Positions 23,666-31,937 of a stretch of 38,206 nt of DNA are shown here, piece after piece. The position numbers and the translations under genes were made by a program. The notes beneath the pieces are model-generated. The model did not search any database. It saw only the letters and a list, made by a program, of their open reading frames with translations, and was not told the DNA's origin. Source of the DNA: Bacillota bacterium (GTDB lineage Bacteria; Bacillota; Clostridia; Oscillospirales; Ruminococcaceae); the NCBI GenBank assembly GCA_023443315.1, contig JAEZVA010000088.1, positions 1-38,206 of the forward strand, read 5' to 3'. Numbering within the stretch: the first letter of the stretch is position 1; each line of letters begins with the position of its first letter.

Positions 23666-25251
23666 ACGCACTGCTTTACATCATCGTAACAAGCATCAAA
23701 AACCGCCTGCGAGAGCTACTGCATAAGCCCCTAAAGCTTGTGCTGTACGCGGTTTGCATCATTGGCATGGGTGCCTTGATGCTGCTTCCGTTTCTTACCG
23801 GCAGTCAATCCCAACAAGCGCAGACCGACCTCATCTGGCTTAAGGGCGGTTTTTTTGTGCTGCTTACCATGTTCGTTATCATCTCAATAAAAAACGGGCT
23901 ATCCAACGGCAGCACGCTGTTTGAGATGGAGGACGTAAACCTGTTGTTTGTGTCGCCGATTAAGCCCCAGTCCATTTTGCTGTACGGGCTGGTTCAGATG
24001 GCGAAGACTGCGTTCTGGGCGGGCTTTTTTCTGCTGTTTCAGGGCAGCACGGTAGGCAACCTGTTCGGCAAGGGCTTTGAGGCCATACTCATTTTATTCC
24101 TGTGCTTTATCCTAAACACCGTGCTGATGTCCATTCTGTCGCTGGTCATCTATAACCTGACCAACGGGCGCCCCGCGCGCAAGCGGCTGGTTTGGGTCAT
24201 TACCGTGGCTTGCTTTGTGCCGCTGTTTGCCTACGCGGGGGTACTGTTCCTGCAAAGCGGTAATCTGCTACAGGCGTTAGAAGCGTTGCTGCGTTCCCCT
24301 ATCTTTTCGTGGTTCCCCGTTTCGGGCTGGGCTGCCCAGGCTGCAACGTCACTCGTAGCCGGAAAGCTTGCTACCGGACTGCTATTTATCGGGGTGATTG
24401 CGGTAGCGGGCGGCGGGCTGGTGACGTACCTGCTGCTGGGTAAGGTGGATTACTACGAGGACGTACTGGTAGCCACAGAGACCGCGTTTGAAAAGAAACG
24501 CGCCGTTGCTGAGGGGCAGGCAAACCTCGAAGCGTTGTCTACAACCAAAACAAGGGTATCCAAAACCGGTGTTGGCGGGTTTGGCGCAAGTGCCTTGTTG
24601 TATAAGCATCTGCGCGAAAGTACCCGCGCCAGTGCGTTGGGGCTTTTATCGGTACCCAGCCTGTTCTTTATTGTGGGTGCGGGCGTACTGGCTTTCTTGA
24701 TGCGCGGGGAGGGCGGCGTAACCATGCTCATCCTGCAGATTATGGTGTGGATTCAACTGTTTTTAATCGGCACGGGGCGCGGCATGAAGGAGCTGTTTAC
24801 CCATTACATCTATCTGATACCCGAGACATCCTTTCGCAAGATCGTGTGGAGTAACATGGAGGCTGTCGCAAAGATACTGCTTGAAAGCATCCTGATCTTC
24901 GGCGTCGCCGGGGTGATAGCGGGTGATTCGCCGCTGCTTGTGGTTGGCGGCATTGTGGTCTACACCCTGTTTTCTCTGATGCTGCTGGGGGTCAACTACC
25001 TGTCCATGCGTTGGCTGGGCACCGACATCAGCGCGGGCATCTTAATGATGATCTATATCGTTGCCGTAATCGTGCTGATGGCACCCGGAGTGGTCGGCGC
25101 AATAATTGTGGGCATGGCAATCGGTGAGACTTTGGGCATGGCGGCAGGCTTTGGCGTTTTGGCTGTGTGGGAGCTTTTGGTGGCACTGGGCTGCTTTGCA
25201 TTGTCAAAAGGGGTTCTTCACCACTGCGACATTCAGGTGCGCAGCAAGTAG
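23662..25251 (+). CDS. ABC exporter membrane subunit (putative ABC exporter family)
   Basis: A 529-residue polytopic protein with about ten to twelve hydrophobic segments. The N-terminal half (residues 1-220) includes NGLSNGSTLFEMEDVNLLFV, the phrase characteristic of the Clostridial 'putative ABC exporter' family. A large loop (near 270-320) is rich in charged residues (ATETAFEKKRAVAEG). It is translationally coupled to the ATPase gene and should form its membrane partner. Cargo is unknown; related pairs are annotated generically as ABC-2 type exporters. Confidence 0.82.
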   Translation: MNALLYIIVTSIKNRLRELLHKPLKLVLYAVCIIGMGALMLLPFLTGSQSQQAQTDLIWLKGGFFVLLTMFVIISIKNGLSNGSTLFEMEDVNLLFVSPIKPQSILLYGLVQMAKTAFWAGFFLLFQGSTVGNLFGKGFEAILILFLCFILNTVLMSILSLVIYNLTNGRPARKRLVWVITVACFVPLFAYAGVLFLQSGNLLQALEALLRSPIFSWFPVSGWAAQAATSLVAGKLATGLLFIGVIAVAGGGLVTYLLLGKVDYYEDVLVATETAFEKKRAVAEGQANLEALSTTKTRVSKTGVGGFGASALLYKHLRESTRASALGLLSVPSLFFIVGAGVLAFLMRGEGGVTMLILQIMVWIQLFLIGTGRGMKELFTHYIYLIPETSFRKIVWSNMEAVAKILLESILIFGVAGVIAGDSPLLVVGGIVVYTLFSLMLLGVNYLSMRWLGTDISAGILMMIYIVAVIVLMAPGVVGAIIVGMAIGETLGMAAGFGVLAVWELLVALGCFALSKGVLHHCDIQVRSK

Positions 25252-25296
25252 TCCCGCACTTTCATTGCGGCTGAGCGTGTTAAGAGGAGGATTTAT

Positions 25297-25623
25297 ATGA
25301 ACACTGGATTAACGATCTTTCTGTGGCTTATCGGGGGCGGCATGGCGGTGATGTCGCTGGTGCTGTTGTCGGGCAGGGGCAGCGGGCTAATAGCAGGCTA
25401 CAACACGGCAAGTACCGAAAAAAAGAGACGGTACGACGAAAAGAGACTGTGCAAAACCGTGGGGACAGGGCTTGCCGTTACAACCGTCGCATACCTTATC
25501 GGGATACTGTTTGAGTGCCAGTTTCCCCATCCGATTCTTATCTATGTTTGGGTGGCGTTTCTGATACTGCCGAGTATCGTGATACTTATTCTCGCCGAAA
25601 CGGTCTGCAAAAGAAAGCAGTAA
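25297..25623 (+). CDS. DUF3784 small membrane protein
   Basis: A 108-residue protein with three membrane helices (about residues 4-25, 52-70 and 78-100). The GLIAGYNTASTEKKRRYDEK segment after the first helix is the DUF3784 hallmark. AAGAGGAGGATTTAT precedes the ATG, 45 bp after the exporter stop. The family has no assigned function. Confidence 0.87.
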   Translation: MNTGLTIFLWLIGGGMAVMSLVLLSGRGSGLIAGYNTASTEKKRRYDEKRLCKTVGTGLAVTTVAYLIGILFECQFPHPILIYVWVAFLILPSIVILILAETVCKRKQ

Positions 25624-25688
25624 CATGTCACTATCCTAGTAGCGAATAGAGACCCCCAAATAGGAACGCACAGATGGGAGAAATACAC

Positions 25689-26309
25689 ATGAAGAAGGCG
25701 CTGTATCTTGTGCTGGGGTGCCTTGGCCTAGGGCTGGGCGCGTTGGGCGCCGTACTGCCGATGCTGCCTGCCTTTCCGTTTTTGGTGCTTGCCGCCTTTT
25801 CGTTTGCAAGAGGCTCCGAGCGGCTGCACACCTGGTTTGTACAAACTAGGCTGTACAAGGACAATCTTGAGTCGTTTGTACGCGGCAGGGGCATGACCGT
25901 TAAAACCAAGCTGCGCGCGATTGTGGCGATTACGCTGACGATGGGGTTTGGCTTTGTGATGATGCACAACGTGCCAATGGGCAGAATCATCCTAACGGTG
26001 CTGTGGCTGCTTCATCTGTTATACTTCATGTTTGGCATTAAAACACTAGCGCAGCAGGAGGGACCGTCGCATCCCTACTGCACGCGGATACTCGTAGAGG
26101 GGATGCAGGGTAAGGCATGCGCAAGGCGGCTGGAGGATGCATTAAATGGGCAGGAGCACACGCTTGCCACCGTAAGCTACAAGCAGCGCCTCGCAGTCAT
26201 ATACACCCAAGAGCCGCCAAACGAGCGGGATTTAACCGAGCAGATTCAATCGCAGGGCTATCGTGTGGCGCAATATCTCGACAGTGGCTGCGAGGCGAAC
26301 AAAGCATAA
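25689..26309 (+). CDS. DUF454 (YbaN-like) membrane protein fused to an HMA-like domain
   Basis: About 206 residues from ATG 25689 (GGGAG eight bases upstream); an ATG at 25674 with AGGA is an alternative. The first 120 residues match DUF454/YbaN: LGCLGLGLGALGAVLPMLPA, then PFLVLAAFSFARGSERLH and further helices. The C-terminal 80 residues look like a ferredoxin-fold heavy-metal-associated (HMA) domain: RILVEGMQGKACARRLEDAL followed by two strands and GYRV. The usual metal-binding GMxCxxC reads GMQGKAC, so the first Cys is missing and metal binding is doubtful. Fusion of DUF454 to an HMA-like domain is unusual in my experience. It is located between DUF3784 and an acyltransferase. Confidence 0.75.
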   Translation: MKKALYLVLGCLGLGLGALGAVLPMLPAFPFLVLAAFSFARGSERLHTWFVQTRLYKDNLESFVRGRGMTVKTKLRAIVAITLTMGFGFVMMHNVPMGRIILTVLWLLHLLYFMFGIKTLAQQEGPSHPYCTRILVEGMQGKACARRLEDALNGQEHTLATVSYKQRLAVIYTQEPPNERDLTEQIQSQGYRVAQYLDSGCEANKA

Positions 26310-26391
26310 CAGCGCAATCAACCCTTTTTCCGCAAAACCTGATTTCTGACCAAACGTGATGTGACAATTTAAGCTAATTGGAGGTTTTGTT

Positions 26392-27528
26392 ATGGCTAAA
26401 AAACGGCTGTTATTCATCGACAACCTGCGTCTGTTGGTGATTGCGCTCGTTGTGGTACAACACCTTGCCGTTACATACAGCGGCATGGGCAGCTGGTATT
26501 ACATGGACGGTCGTCCCTTGGGTCTTCTTTCAACAGCGGTATTCGGGGTCTATCAATCCTTTACCCAAGCGTACTTCATGGGCTTCCTCTTTCTGCTTTC
26601 GGGCTATTTCATACCGGGTGCGTACGACAAAAAGGGGTTTGGTTTATACATAAAAGACCGCTTTGTCCGGCTCATGGTACCGGCATTGTTTTATATGCTG
26701 CTGATTAACCCGCTGATTCTGTATTTTCAGCTCAACGTATATTGGCTTAGCCCCAAGCCCGGCTTCTTTGCGTACTATGGCAGCTATATCACAAGCACCT
26801 CCGTGCTCGGTGGCTCGGGACCGCTTTGGTTTGCCATCGCGCTGTTCCTGTTTTCGGCGGTATACGGTCTTGTTCGTTTGGTCAAAAAGCCGCGAACCCA
26901 GTTCTGGCAATCCGTTTCGCCCCGTACCGGCAGCATGGTCGCGCTGATTTTTCTGATTGCCGTATTTGCGTTTTTAATCCGCATTATCCAGCCAATCGGC
27001 ACGAGCGTTTATAATATGCAGCTTTGCTACTTTGCACAATATATTGTGCTGTTTATCGTGGGCATCATCGCGTACCGCAGCGACCTGTTTGCCAAAATCA
27101 GCCTGAGGGCGGGCAAACGCTGGCTGTTTGCGGCGATTGTGCCGGGCTTTTTCGTGTGGGCGGCCATTATGCTGTTTTCCGGCGCGCTGGAAGGCAGCGA
27201 AGGCTACAACGGCGGTGTTTCTTGGGAAAGCGCCGCATTCGCGCTGTGGGAATCTTTCACGGCCGTGGCTTTCTCTGCGGGACTACTCGCGATATTCAGA
27301 GAGAAATGCAACACACAGGGTAAGCTCGTCAAAACACTGTCCGACAACGCCTTTGCTGTCTATGTGTTCCACGCACCCATCATCATCGCGGCAGCACAGC
27401 TGCTTGCCCCGCTTGAGTGGCTGCCTATATTCAAGTTCGCGCTAATGTGCGCCATCTGCTTGCCGCTGTGCTTTGCCGCCACACATTTTCTGTTCCGGCG
27501 CATCCCACTGCTTAAGAAGATATTGTAA
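26392..27528 (+). CDS. Membrane acyltransferase (acyltransferase 3 family)
   Basis: A 378-residue polytopic protein with about ten helices. The N terminus RLLFIDNLRLLVIALVVVQH (residues 4-23) contains the family's opening helix and His, and LFLLSGYFIPG near residue 66 follows the usual pattern. Acyltransferase 3 proteins move acetyl or other acyl groups onto surface sugars or lipids. TTGGAGGTTTTGTT precedes the ATG. It is single-gene or at the end of the 22955-27528 cluster; a strong terminator follows. Confidence 0.88.
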   Translation: MAKKRLLFIDNLRLLVIALVVVQHLAVTYSGMGSWYYMDGRPLGLLSTAVFGVYQSFTQAYFMGFLFLLSGYFIPGAYDKKGFGLYIKDRFVRLMVPALFYMLLINPLILYFQLNVYWLSPKPGFFAYYGSYITSTSVLGGSGPLWFAIALFLFSAVYGLVRLVKKPRTQFWQSVSPRTGSMVALIFLIAVFAFLIRIIQPIGTSVYNMQLCYFAQYIVLFIVGIIAYRSDLFAKISLRAGKRWLFAAIVPGFFVWAAIMLFSGALEGSEGYNGGVSWESAAFALWESFTAVAFSAGLLAIFREKCNTQGKLVKTLSDNAFAVYVFHAPIIIAAAQLLAPLEWLPIFKFALMCAICLPLCFAATHFLFRRIPLLKKIL

Positions 27529-27573
27529 GGGCTTGATCTTGTTCGGACATTACTAAAGTTAATTTGCGATAAG

Positions 27574-27617
27574 AGCGGCGTCCCCCTTGCCATGGCAAAG
27601 GGAACGCCGCTTTTTTT
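27574..27617 (+). terminator. Strong intrinsic terminator between convergent genes
   Basis: AGCGGCGT (27574-27581) pairs with ACGCCGCT (27604-27611), the arms continuing as CCCTTTGCC-like pairing inside, followed by seven T. The reverse direction has a weaker T tract. Confidence 0.88.
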
Positions 27618-27631
27618 GGTGGTTATTCGGT

Positions 27632-27886
27632 TCAAAGCGCGTTGTAAAACGCCTTAAGCTCCTGCTTTGTTTCTGCGTCAAGCAGGGTGTCGCGCACGCC
27701 TCGCACCGCGCCCTCTATGCCGTACAGCATATGCAGGCACGCCCCGGGGTCCGCGTTCAGGCGAATGCGCACAAACGCCTCCTTGCTGCCAATTTCGCGC
27801 AGCTGCTGGGGCGTTTGGATGCCCACAGCAATTAGGTTTTGTTCCAGCACCTTGCCCACATTGGGCAGGTCATTAAGCTTATCCAT
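27632..27886 (-). CDS. TfoX C-terminal domain protein
   Basis: An 84-residue protein from the ATG at complement 27884-27886, which has AAAGGA nine bases upstream; the frame is open 11 codons further without support. The pattern KLNDLPNVGKVLEQNLIAVG then QLREIGSKEAFVRIR matches the TfoX_C (helix-hairpin-helix-like) domain, with the usual length for the stand-alone form. In Gram-negatives TfoX/Sxy controls competence; stand-alone C-domain proteins in Firmicutes have no settled role. Confidence 0.87.
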   Translation of the reverse strand: MDKLNDLPNVGKVLEQNLIAVGIQTPQQLREIGSKEAFVRIRLNADPGACLHMLYGIEGAVRGVRDTLLDAETKQELKAFYNAL

Positions 27887-27955
27887 TCCAATCCGTCCTT
27901 TCCCTTTGCAAGGCGACAATCCGATTGCTCGTCGTCTCTATCGCCTTACCCTGAA

Positions 27956-28810
27956 TCATTGCTGCTTGCGTATGTTCTCTAAAACCCAAGCCGACGTATA
28001 CTCATCCGCACGTTGCGGATATGTAATATTTAGTGACCGTGACACCTCGGTGGATAGCATTCGATACAGCTCCATCGTTTCAATCAACGCGGTTATCATA
28101 TCGTTGCGGTCATAGTGCGCAAAGGTCCCCGACAGCTTCTCTGTAACCTCTTTATCCGCCCATCGGTCAAGGAAGCGTCCGCCATACCATGTGTTATACG
28201 CGTCCCCGTGCGTTAGGTGCTCGTAATGCTCCAAAACCCACAGGAGTTTGAACTTCATATAAGAGTCGATGCAGAACTTTGCCGCCCACAACTCCCCCCG
28301 CAGCAGTTTTTTTGTCGCCCAGACGGTGTGATACCAAAAATCACTCGTTTGGTTTAAAAACTCCGCTTCGCTCGGCGGGTAATACGGTTGGTTGGCACTA
28401 GTAGGTTGCGGGGCAGGACTAAAAAGCCCAAGCTTGTCAATAAGCACCTTGCAGCCCTTATTCATAACCTGCAAAGCTTGATCGCTTTGAAAAATAGCGT
28501 CAGCGTCTTTTTGCGAAGCAATCACAAAATCCACATCCTGCGCAGAATCGAACAGAACCCTTTTTTCTTTCATCCCTGCCATCGTGTCTTCCGTAAAGGA
28601 GACATGAACCGTGCCAAGCTGCCCAAACCACTCGTCAGAGGCAAGGAAATATTCGGGGTCGGTTACCACCATCAGAAGATCAAGGTCAGAATACTCATCC
28701 GATGGGGTGTCCTTTCGCGCCTGAGACCCGATTACCGCTACCGCAACAACCTTATCGCACTGCTGCGAAACAGACACAATTCGTTCCATGAAGCCCGTGT
28801 AATACGCCAT
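27956..28810 (-). CDS. ANT(6)-like aminoglycoside nucleotidyltransferase family protein
   Basis: A 284-residue protein from ATG 28810 (GGGGTAACG upstream); the open frame extends 22 codons further without a ribosome site. The nucleotidyltransferase signature is GSQARKDTPSDEYSDLDLLM near residues 29-48 (Gly-Ser, then Asp-x-Asp), followed by VDFVIASQKDAD. The rest matches the streptomycin 6-adenylyltransferase (Adenyl_transf) layout, including PYYPPSEAEFLNQTSDFWYH and SYMKFKLLWVLEHY. Chromosomal family members are common in Clostridia and many have no proven resistance role, so activity against streptomycin is not claimed. It has its own promoter. Confidence 0.85.
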   Translation of the reverse strand: MAYYTGFMERIVSVSQQCDKVVAVAVIGSQARKDTPSDEYSDLDLLMVVTDPEYFLASDEWFGQLGTVHVSFTEDTMAGMKEKRVLFDSAQDVDFVIASQKDADAIFQSDQALQVMNKGCKVLIDKLGLFSPAPQPTSANQPYYPPSEAEFLNQTSDFWYHTVWATKKLLRGELWAAKFCIDSYMKFKLLWVLEHYEHLTHGDAYNTWYGGRFLDRWADKEVTEKLSGTFAHYDRNDMITALIETMELYRMLSTEVSRSLNITYPQRADEYTSAWVLENIRKQQ

Positions 28811-28864
28811 ATCGTTACCCCATTTTGATTTCTTTGTGTGGCAGTTGTTTGCTTGTATATCTAA

Positions 28865-28893
28865 ATTATACCACATTACTCATATTAAGTCAT
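28865..28893 (-). promoter_or_regulatory. Promoter of the ANT(6)-like gene
   Basis: On the minus strand ATGACT (complement 28888-28893), 17-bp spacer, TATAAT (complement 28865-28870), with TGG before the -10. It is about 55 bp before the start. Confidence 0.72.
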
Positions 28894-28920
28894 GCGCAAT
28901 CGATTATCATTGCTAACCTC

Positions 28921-28963
28921 TAAAAACAATCCGCCCCGTCGGGAAAAACTCCCTGCGGGGCGG
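28921..28963 (-). terminator. Terminator of the monosaccharide ABC importer operon
   Basis: CCGCCCCG and CGGGGCGG (28931-28938, 28956-28963) form the stem, with GGGA/TCCC pairing inside, followed on the minus strand by ATTGTTTTTAG. It lies 25 bp after the permease stop. Confidence 0.82.
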
Positions 28964-28987
28964 TCGCTATGTATCGGTTATTCGGTT

Positions 28988-30163
28988 TTAAGCCTTTACT
29001 TTTTTTGCGTTTTGCTTTTTCGAAAGTACGTCAAACACCACGGCAACCAGCAGAACAAGACCCTTAACCGTTCTTTGCCAGTTCGCGTCTACGCCCAGGA
29101 TGGACATACCGTTGTTGAGTACGCCCATGAAGATGGCGCCGATGACCGCACCGCCCAAGGTGCCCGTGCCGCCGTAAGCCGACGCGCCGCCGATGAAGCA
29201 GGAGCCGATGGCGTCGAGCTCGTAGTTCTGTCCGGCAGAGGGGGATGCGCTGTTAAAGCGCGCAACGCACACAAGCGCGGCAACCGCCGAAAGAAAGCCC
29301 ATGTTGGTGTAGGCGAAGAACAACACCTTGTTGGTGTCAATACCCGAAAGCTTTGCCGCCTTTTCGTTGCCGCCCATGGCGTACAGGTAACGACCCGGAA
29401 CGGTGTTGGAGGTAAAGTAGCCGTAGAACAGCACCACAACACCCAGTAGAATCAGCACCACAGGAATACCCTTGTGCTTGCCGAGCAAGAAGGCGAGCAG
29501 ACCGATGACCACGCCCAAAATGGCAAGCTTTGCAATAAACACGGGCAAGGAAGGAACATCGTAGCCCTTGCGCATCTTTTGTGAGCGCTGCAAAACCTGC
29601 ACAACCGCATACACAACAAATACCACGGCGCCGACAATCACCGAGAGGGCAAAGGCGTTCTGACTTTCGCCCGGGATAAAGCTGGTGAAGTATTTGAGGT
29701 AGTTATCAGGAAATGGCGAGATGGTAAGACCGTACAGGATAACCTGTGCCAAACCGCGCCACAGCAGCATGCCTGCCAGTGTTACGATAAACGCGGGGAT
29801 GCGCACAAACGCAATCCAAAAGCCCTGCCACGCACCGATGGCAATACCAATAAGTAAGCACAAAAAGATTGATAGGTAGATGTTTAACTTCATGTTAACG
29901 ATAAACGTACCGGCAAACGCGCCCACCAGTACGACCACCGAGCCCACCGAAAGGTCGATGTTACCGCCGGTTAAAATACACAGCAGCATACCAGTTGCCA
30001 AGATAACCACGTAGCTGTTTTGCAATATTAGGTTTGTAATGTTCTGTGGGTCAAACAGCGAGCCCTTCCCGTTTGCAAGAATCAGTGCCTGAAACAAGAG
30101 CATTACGACTACCAGTGCGATGAGCATGGTATTCTTTTTAAGCGTTTCTCTAATGTTTGTCAT
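28988..30163 (-). CDS. Monosaccharide ABC transporter permease (GguB/MmsB-like)
   Basis: About 391 residues with ten or so hydrophobic segments, from ATG 30163; an ATG at 30175 is an alternative and neither has an ideal ribosome site. ILTGGNIDLSVGSVVVLVGA near residues 62-81 is the hallmark of CUT2/BPD_transp_2 permeases, and AIGSCFIGGASAYGGTGTLG near 325-344 fits the C-terminal hallmark. The extra middle region (KGYDVPSLPVFIAKLAILGV) and length fit the GguB/MmsB 'multiple monosaccharide' group, not RbsC. It is the last gene after the ATPase and binding-protein genes and should form the homodimeric channel. Confidence 0.9.
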   Translation of the reverse strand: MTNIRETLKKNTMLIALVVVMLLFQALILANGKGSLFDPQNITNLILQNSYVVILATGMLLCILTGGNIDLSVGSVVVLVGAFAGTFIVNMKLNIYLSIFLCLLIGIAIGAWQGFWIAFVRIPAFIVTLAGMLLWRGLAQVILYGLTISPFPDNYLKYFTSFIPGESQNAFALSVIVGAVVFVVYAVVQVLQRSQKMRKGYDVPSLPVFIAKLAILGVVIGLLAFLLGKHKGIPVVLILLGVVVLFYGYFTSNTVPGRYLYAMGGNEKAAKLSGIDTNKVLFFAYTNMGFLSAVAALVCVARFNSASPSAGQNYELDAIGSCFIGGASAYGGTGTLGGAVIGAIFMGVLNNGMSILGVDANWQRTVKGLVLLVAVVFDVLSKKQNAKKVKA

Positions 30164-30295
30164 GCTTATGACCATACCTTTCCGATGTGTTGCACCCCTA
30201 TGGCGCAACCACCCTAAAATGCATTAGAATAGAATAAGAGAACAGCGTCTCGCGGGTCTACAGCCCGAGCGGATAAAAGCCACCATGTCAGGCTG

Positions 30296-31822
30296 TTAGC
30301 AGGACTGGAGGATGCTTGCCATAATCGCTTCCTGCGTCGCTTCCTTGCCTGCCATCTCCGCAACGACCTTTCCCTCGTTCATTACGTAGATTCTGTCGCA
30401 CATGCCAAGCACCTCCGGCATTTCGGAGGAGATCATCAGCACCGATTTACCCTGCGCCACCAGTTGATTGATGATGCAGTAGATTTCGTATTTGGCGCCA
30501 ACGTCAATACCACGCGTCGGCTCATCCATGATTAAAATCTCTGGGTCGGCAAACATCCATTTGCTCAGCAGCACCTTTTGCTGGTTGCCGCCCGAAAGGT
30601 TGCCCACCTTCTGCTCTACGCTCGAGCATTTTGTCGAGAGCTTTTCTTTATACTCATTCGCGGCGTTAATCTCAAGGTCCTTATCAAGCACCTGATAATG
30701 ACTGACTTTATCCATCTTTGCAAGGGTGGTGTTCTTGCTAATCTCCATGTCCAGTATCAGCCCGTTGCCCTTACGGTCCTCTGTTACATAGGCAATCTTG
30801 TTGCTGATCGCGTCCTTTACGCTATTAAGCTGCACAGGCTTGCCGTCAAGCAGCACCTCACCCGTAATGCCTTTGCCGTAGCTCTTGCCAAAGATGCTCA
30901 TCGCAAGCTCGGTGCGCCCCGCGCCCATTAGCCCGCTAATACCCACAACCTCTCCCCTGCGCAGCTTGATGCTGACGTTGTCGCACACCTTGCGCCCCTC
31001 GTACAGGGGGTGGTACACCGTCCAGTTTTTTACCTCTAGGCTGGTTTCGCCGATCGCAACCTCTCGTTTTGGGAAGCGGTCGGTCATTTCGCGGCCAACC
31101 ATGCCGCGTATAATCCGTTCCTCGCTGATGTCGTCTTTTCCCTTGGTTAAGGTCTCTATCGCCGCGCCGTCGCGCAGTACGGTAATCTTGTCCGCTATAC
31201 TGGATACCTCGTTAAGCTTATGGGATATGATAATTGAGGTCATGCCGTTCTTCTTAAACTCAAGCAGCAGGTTTAACAGCTTTTGCGAATCCGTTTCGTT
31301 GAGTGAAGCGGTGGGTTCGTCCAGAATAAGCAGGCGTACGTTCTTTGCAAGCGCCTTTGAGATCTCGACGAGCTGCTGCTTGCCCACACCGATATCCTTA
31401 ATCAGAGTTCGGGAGTTGTCGGCAAGCCCGACTCGCTGCAACAGCTCATCGGCCTTGCGAAAGGTTTCATCCCAATCAAGCCGCACCTTGCTGCCGCGCT
31501 CGTTGCCCAAGAACATGTTTTCGCCTATGGTCAGGTAGGGCACCAGCGCAAGCTCCTGATGGATAATGACAATGCCCTTGCCTTCGCTGTCTCGAATCCC
31601 GTTAAAATTGCACACTTCATCCTCATAGATGATTTCACCGTCGTAGCTGCCAAAGGGGTATATGCCGCTGAGGACGTTCATCAGGGTGGATTTTCCCGCG
31701 CCGTTTTCACCTACAAGCGCATGGATTTCCCCCTCGGTGACCTCGAAGTTCACCTCATTCAGCGCGCGAACACCGGGAAAATCCTTGGTGATATTCTTCA
31801 TTTTAAGCAGCGTTTTTGCCAC
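30296..31822 (-). CDS. Monosaccharide ABC transporter ATPase, two-domain (GguA/MmsA-like)
   Basis: About 508 residues with two ATPase domains. The GTG at 31822 is preferred because GGGGGG lies seven bases upstream; the ATG at 31837 has none. Domain 1 has Walker A GENGAGKST near residue 38, a degenerate signature IGVGKQQLVEISKAL, and Walker B LLILDEPTASL. Domain 2 has a changed Walker A (SGLMGAGRTEL) as is normal for CUT2 ATPases, the signature LSGGNQQKVLLSKWM and Walker B ILIMDEPTRGID. It drives uptake with the permease downstream and the ChvE-like binding protein upstream. Confidence 0.93.
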   Translation of the reverse strand: MAKTLLKMKNITKDFPGVRALNEVNFEVTEGEIHALVGENGAGKSTLMNVLSGIYPFGSYDGEIIYEDEVCNFNGIRDSEGKGIVIIHQELALVPYLTIGENMFLGNERGSKVRLDWDETFRKADELLQRVGLADNSRTLIKDIGVGKQQLVEISKALAKNVRLLILDEPTASLNETDSQKLLNLLLEFKKNGMTSIIISHKLNEVSSIADKITVLRDGAAIETLTKGKDDISEERIIRGMVGREMTDRFPKREVAIGETSLEVKNWTVYHPLYEGRKVCDNVSIKLRRGEVVGISGLMGAGRTELAMSIFGKSYGKGITGEVLLDGKPVQLNSVKDAISNKIAYVTEDRKGNGLILDMEISKNTTLAKMDKVSHYQVLDKDLEINAANEYKEKLSTKCSSVEQKVGNLSGGNQQKVLLSKWMFADPEILIMDEPTRGIDVGAKYEIYCIINQLVAQGKSVLMISSEMPEVLGMCDRIYVMNEGKVVAEMAGKEATQEAIMASILQSC

Positions 31823-31850
31823 TGATATTCCCCCCATTGAATGATTAAAC

Positions 31851-31880
31851 AGGCGGACGGATTATAACTTCCGTCCGCCT
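31851..31880 (-). terminator. Intercistronic hairpin after the ChvE-like gene
   Basis: AGGCGGACGG and CCGTCCGCCT (31851-31860, 31871-31880) form a perfect 10-bp stem with loop ATTATAACTT, followed on the minus strand by GTTTAATC. The T tract is short, so partial readthrough into the ATPase gene is likely. Confidence 0.6.
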
Positions 31881-31937
31881 GCCGCTAGACCAATCCGTCG
31901 GCCAGAAGTGACCGCCTAGTCGTTTGTTAGGAAGATA

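Noticed and set aside
22955..27528. One long operon from ABC ATPase to acyltransferase
   Set aside because: Gaps of 45-85 bp with individual ribosome sites allow it, but functions are unrelated and no shared promoter is clear, so it is not claimed.
27956..28810. Proven streptomycin resistance gene
   Set aside because: The family match is good, but chromosomal members without resistance are common and no mobile context is present.
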